A stretch of DNA of 64,000 bases from Bacillota bacterium (lineage in GTDB: Bacteria > Bacillota > Negativicutes > CTSoil-072): positions 30,407-94,406 of the forward strand of contig JAGFZV010000013.1 in assembly GCA_017889545.1 (NCBI GenBank), read 5' to 3'. Numbering within the stretch: position 1 is the first letter of the stretch; each line of letters begins with the position of its first letter. The position numbers and the translations under genes were made by a program. The notes under the pieces were generated by a model. It saw only the letters and a list, made by a program, of their open reading frames with translations, had not been told where the DNA came from and did no database searches. Below, one piece after another: positions 8,912 to 17,636 of this stretch.

Positions 8912-9850
8912 TTAAATCAGATAAGCATCCAGTAAAGCAGCAACAACCGAGTAAGGATCCTGCCTGCGTTGTTCAATACTCGCAACCAAAAAATCAAGCT
9001 CTCCGGAGGCTCTCATCTTCTCTGTTACCCGGCGGCTGATCTGTTCCTCAAGAAGCGCCAGCAGTTCATCCCGCGTCCGTTGGGTTCGCCGCAGCGCCAG
9101 TTCGCCGGATTCTTGCAGATATGTCCGGTGTTCCTCGATTTTTTCCATTAGTTCATCGATACCGACTCCCCTGCTGGCAATGGTCCGATTAACCGCCGGG
9201 CGCCATTTTACTTTGTTTTGATTTAAATCGAGCATCATTTCCAGTTCCGTATTCAATCGTTCCACACCATCACGGTCCGCTTTATTGATGACGAACAGAT
9301 CGCCGATCTCCAAAATCCCCGCTTTGATCGCTTGAATGTCGTCGCCTAAGCCGGGAACCAGTACGACAATCGTAGTATCCGCCGCTTTGACTATATCCAC
9401 TTCCGATTGGCCTACGCCAACGGTTTCAATAAAGATGATCTCTTTGCCGGCCGCATCCATAATTTTGGCGGCGTCGGAAGTCTTCAGCGACAACCCGCCA
9501 AGGCTTCCTCGTGTTCCCATGCTGCGAATAAACACACCGGGATCCATGGTCAATTCGTTCATCCGAATGCGATCGCCCAATATGGCGCCGCCGGAAAACG
9601 GGCTTGTCGGATCGACCGCGATAATCCCAACCGTCTTTCCGTTCTCCCGGTATTTTTTCGCCAATTTATCGGTTAGTGTGCTTTTCCCCGCCCCAGGCGG
9701 GCCGGTGATGCCGATAACATGAGCTTTTCCGGTATGAGGATAAAGTTTTTGCATGATCGAAAAAGCTTCTTCATATTCATTTTCGATCGCCGTTATCGCT
9801 CGCGAAAGCGCCCGTGGCGAACCTGCCAACAATTCCTGGACAATATCCAC
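8912..9850 (-). CDS. meaB: Methylmalonyl-CoA mutase-protecting GTPase MeaB (ArgK family)
   Basis: 312 residues. G3E-family GTPase that loads and protects the adenosylcobalamin mutase. Walker [10 protein letters not shown] at residues 50-58, a Walker B/switch region with ETVGVGQSE, and the NKAD guanine-specificity motif are all visible, with the C-terminal dimerisation helix. The start is GTG 9850, with GAGGTGG about 10 bases upstream. It lies immediately after the mutase B12 subunit gene, the usual pairing. Confidence 0.95.
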   Translation of the reverse strand: MDIVQELLAGSPRALSRAITAIENEYEEAFSIMQKLYPHTGKAHVIGITGPPGAGKSTLTDKLAKKYRENGKTVGIIAVDPTSPFSGGAILGDRIRMNELTMDPGVFIRSMGTRGSLGGLSLKTSDAAKIMDAAGKEIIFIETVGVGQSEVDIVKAADTTIVVLVPGLGDDIQAIKAGILEIGDLFVINKADRDGVERLNTELEMMLDLNQNKVKWRPAVNRTIASRGVGIDELMEKIEEHRTYLQESGELALRRTQRTRDELLALLEEQISRRVTEKMRASGELDFLVASIEQRRQDPYSVVAALLDAYLI

Positions 9851-9920
9851 TCAATCGCACCACCTCTATGAACTGCTGATTTTCCCAAACCAGCACCGTG
9901 CCTTAATTTTATGCCGTTCG

Positions 9921-10313
9921 TTACTTTACATTTGCCTTGATAAACTCAATAATGTCCGATGTGGGTGTTCCGGGGGTGAAAACTTCTGCTACACCCGCTG
10001 CTTTTAACCCCGGAATGTCTGCATCCGGAATGACTCCCCCGCCGATTAACAAAACATCATCCATTTTTTTTGCTTTCATCAATTCCAATACCTTCGGGAA
10101 AATGGTATTATGCGCACCGGACAGCAAGCTCAGCGCAATCACGTTGACGTCCTCCTGCAGAGCCGCTTCCGTGATCAGTTCCGGCGTTTGGCGCAAGCCG
10201 GTATAAATGACTTCAAAGCCGGCATCCCGAAGAGCGCGGGCGACAACTTTCGCGCCGCGGTCATGTCCGTCAAGACCCGGTTTGGCTACGAGTACCCGAA
10301 TTCGTTTTTCCAT
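9921..10313 (-). CDS. Methylmalonyl-CoA mutase, cobalamin-binding small subunit
   Basis: 130 residues, a stand-alone B12-binding Rossmann domain. The DGHDRG motif near residue 15 holds the His that ligates cobalt in base-off/His-on B12 proteins; the later LLSG and GGG phrases also fit. It pairs with the 548-residue catalytic subunit just upstream, a two-gene mutase. Isobutyryl-CoA mutases are also split this way, but the epimerase, CoA transferase and decarboxylase in the operon favour methylmalonyl-CoA. Confidence 0.93.
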   Translation of the reverse strand: MEKRIRVLVAKPGLDGHDRGAKVVARALRDAGFEVIYTGLRQTPELITEAALQEDVNVIALSLLSGAHNTIFPKVLELMKAKKMDDVLLIGGGVIPDADIPGLKAAGVAEVFTPGTPTSDIIEFIKANVK

Positions 10314-10337
10314 CGTTATTCCTCCGATCTATTTCGT

Positions 10338-11984
10338 TTACAAGCTGATATGCGCTTCGTACTCACCGAATACCTTACGCAGTACGCCGCAAATTTCACC
10401 CAGTGTTCCGTACGCTTTTACCGCTTCCAGAATAAAGGGCATGAGATTGATTTGTTCATCTTTTGCCGCTTCTTCCAGCGCAGACAGTTTTTGTGCCAGT
10501 GCGGCATTATCCCGTGTAGCGCGTAAGTTGGCTAATTTTGCTTTTTGCAGTTCGCCGACCGACGCGTCAATCCGCAAAAGACCTTCCGGCGGCTGTTCTT
10601 CCACTTGGAATTGATTGACGCCGACGATAATTCGCTGTTTTGTTTCGACTTCCATTTGCCATTTATAAGCGCTGTCCTGAATTTCCCGTTGAATATAGCC
10701 TTTTTCGATAGCGACGACTGCGCCGCCAAGTTCGTCAATCTTATGAATATATTCCCAGCATTCTTGTTCGATTTGGTTGGTCAAAGCTTCAATATAGTAC
10801 GAACCGGCGAGCGGATCGACAACATCGGCCAGGCCGCTTTCATAAGCGACAATCTGCTGGGTTCTGAGCGCCACGCGCACAGCATCTTCCGTTGGCAGCG
10901 CCAACGCTTCGTCTTTCGAGTTTGTATGCAGTGACTGCGTTCCGCCAAGAACAGCAGCCACAGTTTGCAAGGTAACCCGCACAATATTATTCTCCGGCTG
11001 CTGAGCGGTGAGCATGGACCCTGCTGTTTGCGTATGAACGCGCAGCATCCAGGATTTAGGATTTTGTGCGCCAAACCGTTCTTTCATGACTTTCGCCCAG
11101 ACTCTGCGCGAGGCACGGAACTTGCAGACTTCTTCCAGGACATTATTATGCGCATTCCAGAAGAAAGACAGCCTTCCCGCAAAATCATCCACGTTGAGAC
11201 CGGCTTTGATCGCTGCATCGACATACGCAATGCCATCGGCGATGGTAAAAGCGATTTCCTGTGAAGCAGTGGAACCGGCTTCGCGGATGTGATAACCGGA
11301 AATGGAGATCGTATTCCATTGCGGGACATTCTGCGAGCAATATTCAAAGATATTGGTAATCAAACGCATAGAGGGCTTGGGAGGAAAAATATAGGTGCCC
11401 CGCGCCGCGTATTCTTTGAGAATGTCGTTTTGGATGGTGCCGTTCAATTTATCCGGCGAAACGCCTTGCTTTTCCGCTACGGCGATGTACATGGCCAGCA
11501 GAACCGAAGCCGGTGCATTGATGGTCATGGAGGTGGAAACTTTGCCGAGGTCAATTCCGTCGAACAGAATCTCCATATCCGCCAACGAATCAATCGCTAC
11601 GCCTACTTTTCCAACTTCACCTTCCGAAATCGGCTCATCCGAGTCGTAGCCGATTTGGGTCGGCAGGTCAAATGCACACGATAATCCGGTTTGTCCTTGT
11701 TCCAATAAATATTTATAGCGTTGATTGGATTCTTCGGCGCTGGCAAAACCGGCGTATTGACGCATGGTCCAGAAACGGCCACGGTACATGGTCGGCTGAA
11801 CACCGCGCGTGAAAGGATATTCACCGGGAAATCCTAAATCAGTTTCATAATCCAGTTCTTCAATGTCCAAGGGTGTATATAGTCGATCATGCGCAAGATT
11901 TTTCCGTTCCGGCCGTTTCGCCAGTGATTTATCCACCTGGGCATCATAGGCCTGTTTTTTTGTTTTTAGTGTTTCATTAGCCAA
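10338..11984 (-). CDS. Methylmalonyl-CoA mutase, catalytic subunit
   Basis: 548 residues, covering the substrate-binding TIM barrel and linker of acyl-CoA mutases but not the B12 domain, which is the next gene. It converts succinyl-CoA to methylmalonyl-CoA in propionate formation. The phrase TMRQYAGF places Tyr at residue 77, the position that is Tyr in methylmalonyl-CoA mutases and Phe in isobutyryl-CoA mutases. IQNDILKEY and [11 protein letters not shown] are also family-typical. Substrate choice is therefore fairly well supported by sequence and context. AGGGGGAAG is 8 bases or so before ATG 11984. Confidence 0.92.
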   Translation of the reverse strand: MANETLKTKKQAYDAQVDKSLAKRPERKNLAHDRLYTPLDIEELDYETDLGFPGEYPFTRGVQPTMYRGRFWTMRQYAGFASAEESNQRYKYLLEQGQTGLSCAFDLPTQIGYDSDEPISEGEVGKVGVAIDSLADMEILFDGIDLGKVSTSMTINAPASVLLAMYIAVAEKQGVSPDKLNGTIQNDILKEYAARGTYIFPPKPSMRLITNIFEYCSQNVPQWNTISISGYHIREAGSTASQEIAFTIADGIAYVDAAIKAGLNVDDFAGRLSFFWNAHNNVLEEVCKFRASRRVWAKVMKERFGAQNPKSWMLRVHTQTAGSMLTAQQPENNIVRVTLQTVAAVLGGTQSLHTNSKDEALALPTEDAVRVALRTQQIVAYESGLADVVDPLAGSYYIEALTNQIEQECWEYIHKIDELGGAVVAIEKGYIQREIQDSAYKWQMEVETKQRIIVGVNQFQVEEQPPEGLLRIDASVGELQKAKLANLRATRDNAALAQKLSALEEAAKDEQINLMPFILEAVKAYGTLGEICGVLRKVFGEYEAHISL

Positions 11985-12103
11985 TTTGCTTCCCCCTTTT
12001 ACTTTTGCATATGATTAGCCGTCTATTTGTAAAACCAAATCGAAAAGCCGATATTTAAACCTTTTCACCATGAAGCTCTTCGTTAAGTTAATAACAAACT
12101 CCT

Positions 12104-13615
12104 TCATTTCTTACATTTCATCGATTTCGTTTCCAAAAAACGAGTGTGCCAGGAAAGAGCTTCTGCCAGCAAATGCGGAGTATGGGCAAAATTGGTTGCC
12201 TTTTCCGCTCTTTGCAAGTAATCCATTAACATGGGCTGATAGTCGGGATGAGCGCATTTGTGAATAATCACGCGCGCCCGTTCCTTGGGGCTCAAACCGC
12301 GGACATCCGCAACGCCGCGCTCAGTAATGAATACGTCCACATCATGCTCCGTATGATCAAAATGCGAGCACATCGGTACAATCGAAGAAATATCGCCGTT
12401 CTTTGCAATCGAGTTACTGAAAAAAATACTCAAATAACCGTTGCGGGCAAAATCGCCTGACCCGCCGATCCCATTCATCATTTTCGTTCCCATGATGTGG
12501 CTGGAGTTGACATGACCATAGATGTCGAATTCAATGGCTGTATTCATTGCGATGATCCCCAGCCGTCTCGCCACTTCCGGGCTATTGGCAATTTCCTGCG
12601 GCCTGAGTACAATTTTTGAACGGTATTCGTTCAAATGAGCATAAAGCCGCTTCAATCCTTCCGGCGAAGGAGTAAGGGAAGTCCCCGAGGCAAAGTCCAG
12701 CTTGCCTGCATCAATCAAGTCAAACATCCCATCTTGAATAACTTCTGTGAAAACTCGAAGATTTTGATAGGGGGAATGCACCATCCCTGCCATAACCGCA
12801 TTCGCCACCGATCCTACGCCGGATTGCAGCGGCAATAAGTTCTTCGGCAACCGTCCATGCTTGATCTCGAAGTTAAAAAAATCGATCAAATTTCCGCTGA
12901 TCGCCTTTGCTGCATCATCAATTGCCGCCAATGGACGCACTGCATCCAGAATATCACAGGGCACGATATAAGTAATTTTATCTGCTCCGGCCGGAATATA
13001 GGGAGTGCCGATGCGGTCATCCACCTTGACAATCGGAATCGGCTGGCGATGGGGAGGATCCGCAGGAACATAAACGTCATGCATCCCTTCTAACGCAAGC
13101 GGCTGGGCAGTATTGACCTCAACAATGACAATATCAGCATTCTGCACAAACGAGGCGGAGTTGCCCACGGAAGTGGTAGGAACAATATGTCCTTCTTCCG
13201 TGATTGCGCAAGCTTCAACAATGGCAACGTCAATCTTCCCGCCTAAATATCCATAGCGGGCCATTTGCGCCACATGGCTAAGATGCAAATCCAAATACTG
13301 CACGCTGCCATTATTAATCAATTTGCGCAGCGAATCGTTGGTTTGATAAGGAAGCCGTTTATGGATCCCGTCCGCTTCCGCCAACGCTCCATCCAATTCT
13401 TTGCCTACCGACGCGCCGGTCCATAAATTGATTTGAAACTGTTCCTGTTTCATTCTTTCGGCTAATGCCAGCGGTACCGCTTTGGGATATCCGGCTGGAG
13501 TAAAACCGCTTGTCCCGATATTCATCCCCGGTTTGATGATTGCCGCCGCTTCTTTGGCATCGACAATCTTGGCATGCAGGTCTTTGTTGCGTACACGATC
13601 CTTAATGTCAATCAT
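12104..13615 (-). CDS. Succinate/propionate CoA transferase (acetyl-CoA hydrolase/transferase family)
   Basis: 503 residues from ATG 13615, which has AGGAG at ideal spacing; the GTG at 13621 is too close to it. Class I CoA transferase related to YgfH/ScpC, Cat1 and AarC. The phrase AIEFDIYGHVNSSH contains the expected catalytic Glu, and a glycine loop GIGGSGDF follows. It would move CoA from propionyl-CoA to succinate, feeding the mutase downstream and closing the methylmalonyl-CoA cycle. It is the first gene of the operon running to the beta subunit at 6307. Confidence 0.88.
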   Translation of the reverse strand: MIDIKDRVRNKDLHAKIVDAKEAAAIIKPGMNIGTSGFTPAGYPKAVPLALAERMKQEQFQINLWTGASVGKELDGALAEADGIHKRLPYQTNDSLRKLINNGSVQYLDLHLSHVAQMARYGYLGGKIDVAIVEACAITEEGHIVPTTSVGNSASFVQNADIVIVEVNTAQPLALEGMHDVYVPADPPHRQPIPIVKVDDRIGTPYIPAGADKITYIVPCDILDAVRPLAAIDDAAKAISGNLIDFFNFEIKHGRLPKNLLPLQSGVGSVANAVMAGMVHSPYQNLRVFTEVIQDGMFDLIDAGKLDFASGTSLTPSPEGLKRLYAHLNEYRSKIVLRPQEIANSPEVARRLGIIAMNTAIEFDIYGHVNSSHIMGTKMMNGIGGSGDFARNGYLSIFFSNSIAKNGDISSIVPMCSHFDHTEHDVDVFITERGVADVRGLSPKERARVIIHKCAHPDYQPMLMDYLQRAEKATNFAHTPHLLAEALSWHTRFLETKSMKCKK

Positions 13616-13712
13616 CAACACTTCTCCTATTCATAAAAAGCGCTCTTTCTTAAATTTCAGCCTAAATAGTTAAAGATGTACCAACTTACAATGGCACATC
13701 CTTCGTTTCCAA

Positions 13713-13793
13713 TCAATTTCCGCTATATAATTCACCTAAACAATCTTTGCATACACGGCTTGTTTCACATATTACATGCTCCTGTTCCGGCAT
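13713..13793 (-). CDS. Possible 26-residue cysteine-containing peptide
   Basis: ATG 13793 follows a perfect TAAGGAGG at 7-14 bases. The 26 codons encode a hydrophilic peptide with three cysteines in CETSRVCKDC spacing, ending LYSGN. It lies between the HAD phosphatase gene and the CoA transferase, on the same strand. The ribosome site is much better than chance, and CxxC could bind a metal. The family is unknown to me, and a chance ORF cannot be excluded. Confidence 0.45.
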   Translation of the reverse strand: MPEQEHVICETSRVCKDCLGELYSGN

Positions 13794-13823
13794 TTTCAGT
13801 TCCTCCTTATCAACGCTCTATCC

Positions 13824-14528
13824 TTATCGCTCTTCTAATTTCGATTGGAACTCATCAGGCTGAGGCAGTTCCTCAACCGACCACCAAGGAGAATGTTCCC
13901 GTAACTGGCTAACTGAAAACGTTCCGGTTGCCACTGCAATCGTGTAGGCGCCGATCGCCTGGCCACACTGGATATCATGCGGAGTATCGCCGATAACGAA
14001 CAGATTGGGTGATTTTTCCCCGGGAAATAGCTCATCAATCGCCGTCAACGCAGACCGGGCAATTTCCGTCCGGCTGGAACGATGATCGCAAAAAGCACTG
14101 TAAGCGAAATCAAAATACGACGCCAACCCTAAATGCCGTAGCTTGATTTCCGCTCCTTTTCGGCTATTACCGGTTAACAACAAAGTCTTATAATTTTCTT
14201 GATGCTGAAGATGGTTCAAAATCTCAAGAATAGATGGCAAAACTCTGCAAGTTCGCTGTGCCAGGTGGCTTAGAAGCAGTTCTTCATACCGGTCCGTCAA
14301 GGCAATAATTTCTTCTTCCCTCGGCTCTCGCCCTGATGCCGCCTGTACAATCTGAGCAGCGATCGAATGATCTGTCATGCCTGCCGACCGAATGCCGGAA
14401 AAATCAATGGACCGGTTCCATAATTGAATAGCAGCTTCATCGAACGCATACAAACCTGCTTTTGATGTCCTGACAAGCGTTCCATCAATATCCCAAAAAA
14501 GAATGTTCAAAACGGTTTCCCCTTCCAT
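13824..14528 (-). CDS. HAD-superfamily phosphatase
   Basis: About 234 residues from ATG 14528. Motif I is FWDIDGTLV, motif II TGNS, and motif III/IV IGDTPHDI, all needed for the Asp-based phosphotransfer. A cap domain of the phosphoglycolate phosphatase/beta-phosphoglucomutase type lies between motifs I and II. A TTG at 14510 with GGGG 8 bases upstream is an attractive alternative start, closer to motif I. The gene directly follows the HD-GYP gene with about 21 bases between. The substrate is not readable. Confidence 0.85.
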   Translation of the reverse strand: MEGETVLNILFWDIDGTLVRTSKAGLYAFDEAAIQLWNRSIDFSGIRSAGMTDHSIAAQIVQAASGREPREEEIIALTDRYEELLLSHLAQRTCRVLPSILEILNHLQHQENYKTLLLTGNSRKGAEIKLRHLGLASYFDFAYSAFCDHRSSRTEIARSALTAIDELFPGEKSPNLFVIGDTPHDIQCGQAIGAYTIAVATGTFSVSQLREHSPWWSVEELPQPDEFQSKLEER

Positions 14529-14549
14529 ATATGCCTGCGCAGGATCCAA

Positions 14550-15665
14550 TTAACTTCCCGCTTGTTTAACCGGTCGATACCCCAGAGCAAAAATTTCGTC
14601 TTCCGGCACAACACGGGAAATTGCCGTCGTCAGATGGGTCGCTAAATCGAATTGAACGTCACCCTGATATAGTTTTCCCTGTTTATCCGCGATCAACCGT
14701 AAAACCGGACGCCATTGAAGGCCGGATCGAACGTCAATAACTACGCCGTAATCCCCGGTGTTTAACTCTACGACACAGCCGATCGGATATACAGCTAAAT
14801 TACGCAAAAACAAGATTAGGATTTCGCCGTCCAAATGGTTATCGACCAAAGCCATTAATATTTCGTACGCCTCATGTGGAAGCATTCCTGCCCGGTAAGG
14901 GCGATCGGAAACAAGTGCGTCATAGACGTCGGCGATTGCCACGATGCGGGCATATTCGTGAATGTCTCTTTTTTTCAAGCCGCGCGGATATCCACTTCCA
15001 TCAAATTTTTCATGATGCTGAAAAGCAACGTGCATTGCCAGAAGTGACAGTGTCGGATGCCGTTGCCGTAAAAATTCGAACCCCTTTTCCGGGTGCAGGC
15101 GAATAACATCGATCTCTTCCGGATCCAGTTTCCCCGGTTTATTTAAAATTTCCTGCGGGATCATCATCTTTCCTACGTCATGCAGTAAAGCGCCCAAAGC
15201 AAGTTCCATCAATTTGGCATTGGGATATCCCATTACAGTTCCAATCAGGACAGAGATCGCGCAAACCTGAACGGAATGGACAAATGTATAATCATCGTGC
15301 GTTCGTATTTCAGTCATATGCAGCATCACTTTTGAATTGGATAGAACTTCAGCAACAATCTGCCGGGCAGTATTTTGCAATTTATCTGCATTAAGCTGAT
15401 GGGTAATACGGAAATCCCGAAATACCTGCTGAACCTTTGCGACAGCCTTAACACGGACTTCTTCACGCATGACTTCAGGAATGACAACATCTTCAAAATA
15501 CGGATTGCGGACGTAAATAGACAGGATCCCTATTCGTTCCAATAAACGAATCCTGTTCTGGGTTAACTCCATTCCTTCTGCAAGCATTAGCTTGCCATCC
15601 GCTCCAAAAATGTTTCGTGCAACCACCATCCCTGGGGCAGCATGAGAAATTGACACTCTTTGCAC
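14550..15665 (-). CDS. HD-GYP domain protein (probable c-di-GMP phosphodiesterase)
   Basis: 371 residues, soluble. Catalytic HD-GYP domain in the middle: LLHDVGKMMIP near residue 165, then HHEKFDGSGYP with the GYP signature, and IADVYDALVSDRPYR. An N-terminal accessory domain and a C-terminal 90-residue extension flank it. HD-GYP proteins usually hydrolyse c-di-GMP. This is notable because a c-di-GMP riboswitch precedes the adhesin gene at 38 kb in the same window. No sensor or receiver domain is evident. Confidence 0.9.
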   Translation of the reverse strand: MQRVSISHAAPGMVVARNIFGADGKLMLAEGMELTQNRIRLLERIGILSIYVRNPYFEDVVIPEVMREEVRVKAVAKVQQVFRDFRITHQLNADKLQNTARQIVAEVLSNSKVMLHMTEIRTHDDYTFVHSVQVCAISVLIGTVMGYPNAKLMELALGALLHDVGKMMIPQEILNKPGKLDPEEIDVIRLHPEKGFEFLRQRHPTLSLLAMHVAFQHHEKFDGSGYPRGLKKRDIHEYARIVAIADVYDALVSDRPYRAGMLPHEAYEILMALVDNHLDGEILILFLRNLAVYPIGCVVELNTGDYGVVIDVRSGLQWRPVLRLIADKQGKLYQGDVQFDLATHLTTAISRVVPEDEIFALGYRPVKQAGS

Positions 15666-15714
15666 GTTTTCAACCTCTTATTATGTCTATTGATTTAAGT
15701 CTAATTGATATGCA

Positions 15715-16905
15715 CTACTGTTTTCCCAGCCTATTTCGCGACAGTAGACGTAATTTACGTTGTTGAGGCAAATCATCTTTCACCACTGCCACAGAATCTT
15801 TTTCGGTTTGTGTTTGCTGTTGCTTGCCTACACTCACTAATAAGCCGATTGCTGCCATATTGATAAGCAGCGATGTGCCGCCATAACTAATAAACGGCAA
15901 TGGAACTCCCGTAACCGGAATCAAGCCTGACACCATTGCAATATTGCCAATCGCTTGTCCAATAATCAAAACTGTCATTCCGCTGGCCAGCATAGAGCCA
16001 AATCCATCCGTCGCCCCAAGCGCGATCCGCATGCCATGCCACGCCAGTCCTCCCATAAGCAGCAAAACTAAACCTGCGCCCAGAAAACCAAGTTCCTGGC
16101 ATAAAACTGCAAAGGCAAAGTCGGTATGCGCTTCCGGCAAATAATAAAACTTACTGGCACCCTTGCCGAGACCGGTTCCCCAAAATCCCCCGGATCCAAT
16201 TGCCAGTAAAGATTGCACTGTCTGGTACCCTGTCGTCAACTGATAATCCCAAGGATTCAGCCAAGCCGAAATACGTTCCGCCCGATAAGCAGCAGACGTC
16301 GCAAAATACACTACCAAGGTGACTGCCCCGCCTATTATCACAAAGGTTTCCCGGTTTGGCAATCCCGCCAGCCAATATAGTACCAAGCATAGTGCGACAA
16401 TTAACGCAGCGGTTCCCATATCAGGCTGTTTCAAGACTAAGGCAGCCATACCTAGAGTAATCAAGACCGGACCGGAAAGAATTGTTATCGTACGCCGCTT
16501 TTCCATTCGCGGTCCCAAGTATGCCGCTGTTAGAATAATTGCCGCCATCTTGGCCAATTCGGACGGCTGAAATGTGATGCCAATTTTCAGCCATCGTCTG
16601 GCCCCATTCGCCTCAATTCCGACAACGTACACGGCGATCAGCAAAGCAACTACGCCAATCACGATGAATGGAGTCCACCTCTGCAAACGGCGGTAATTCA
16701 TTTTGGCCGCCACTATCAAAGCAAAAAAACCCAAGACCAAAGCTGCCAAATGCCGCTTTAAAAAATAAAAGGCATCTCCCCAAAGCTGGCCAGCCGATAC
16801 AAAACTAGCACTAAAGACATTGATAATGCCGATAAGGATCAAAAGCAGTGTGATCGTTAAAATAGCTTCTGACGAATTCGTCCATGGAACCGGCAGTTTG
16901 CGCAT
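15715..16905 (-). CDS. SEDS-family protein (FtsW/SpoVE/RodA) peptidoglycan glycosyltransferase
   Basis: 396 residues, about ten membrane helices. Polymerises lipid II during division or sporulation. FSASF near residue 32, the GIEANGARRWLKIG periplasmic loop, FQPSELAK, and the C-terminal PFISYGGTSLL are characteristic. The Asp of the HTDFAFAV phrase corresponds to the essential SEDS aspartate. It reads more like FtsW/SpoVE than RodA because of the TTGYQTVQSLLAIGSGG region, but no mur genes are adjacent to decide. Confidence 0.9.
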   Translation of the reverse strand: MRKLPVPWTNSSEAILTITLLLILIGIINVFSASFVSAGQLWGDAFYFLKRHLAALVLGFFALIVAAKMNYRRLQRWTPFIVIGVVALLIAVYVVGIEANGARRWLKIGITFQPSELAKMAAIILTAAYLGPRMEKRRTITILSGPVLITLGMAALVLKQPDMGTAALIVALCLVLYWLAGLPNRETFVIIGGAVTLVVYFATSAAYRAERISAWLNPWDYQLTTGYQTVQSLLAIGSGGFWGTGLGKGASKFYYLPEAHTDFAFAVLCQELGFLGAGLVLLLMGGLAWHGMRIALGATDGFGSMLASGMTVLIIGQAIGNIAMVSGLIPVTGVPLPFISYGGTSLLINMAAIGLLVSVGKQQQTQTEKDSVAVVKDDLPQQRKLRLLSRNRLGKQ

Positions 16906-16976
16906 AGACTATTTCCTCCCTTTTTACCGGCGCCTTTGTCAAACTCTGCGGCCCGATAAAACGCGACGAGCATGCA

Positions 16977-17624
16977 TTAGACAGGAAGGTAGGCTTCACA
17001 ACGGTAAATCTTCATTCCTTGCGCACTAAACTTCTTTTCATATTCGGTCATCACATTATCAACCTGCTGACCATAGTGATGAAGATCAAGCGAAACATTC
17101 GCCAACACAAATCCATTGGCCGCAAATTGGTTCAATGAATATTCAAAAAGACGTTCATTGTCTGTTTTGAAAAAAATTGCTCCGCCTTTTGTTAAAACCG
17201 TCTTGTATTTTTCCAAAAAGCGGGAATCTGTCAATCTGCGCTTGGCATGGCGTTTTTTGGGCCATGGATCGCAAAAATTAATATACAGACGGGCAATCTC
17301 GTTTGGCGCAAATAGTTCGTCGATATGATTGCTATCAAATGGTAATAGTCGTATATTCGTCAGACTTTGTTCACGAACCTTCTTTGCCGCGAAATATAAA
17401 ATTTCTTCCTCATATTCTATTCCGATAAAATGATTTGCAGGCCAACGCTTCGCCATCCCTGTTATAAAATCGCCTTTACCGGTACCAAGTTCCACATGGA
17501 TCGGCCGTTCCGACCCAAAACATTCCCACCAGTGTCCAGGCTTTACTTCATCCGATGAGAAAATCACAATATCATCATATTCACGGATCGCTTCTGCAAT
17601 CCATGGTTTTTTACGCAACCGCAA
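16977..17624 (-). CDS. trmB: tRNA (guanine-N7-)-methyltransferase
   Basis: 215 residues. Methylates G46 of the tRNA variable loop. Class I SAM fold with the glycine motif ELGTGKGDF near residue 46, FIGIEYEEE, and the family hallmark NFCDPWPKKRHAKRRL near residue 130 followed by FFKTDNE. It lies between the SEDS gene and the AAA+ regulator on the same strand. Confidence 0.95.
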   Translation of the reverse strand: MRLRKKPWIAEAIREYDDIVIFSSDEVKPGHWWECFGSERPIHVELGTGKGDFITGMAKRWPANHFIGIEYEEEILYFAAKKVREQSLTNIRLLPFDSNHIDELFAPNEIARLYINFCDPWPKKRHAKRRLTDSRFLEKYKTVLTKGGAIFFKTDNERLFEYSLNQFAANGFVLANVSLDLHHYGQQVDNVMTEYEKKFSAQGMKIYRCEAYLPV

Positions 17625-17636
17625 TCATTTCCAGCC

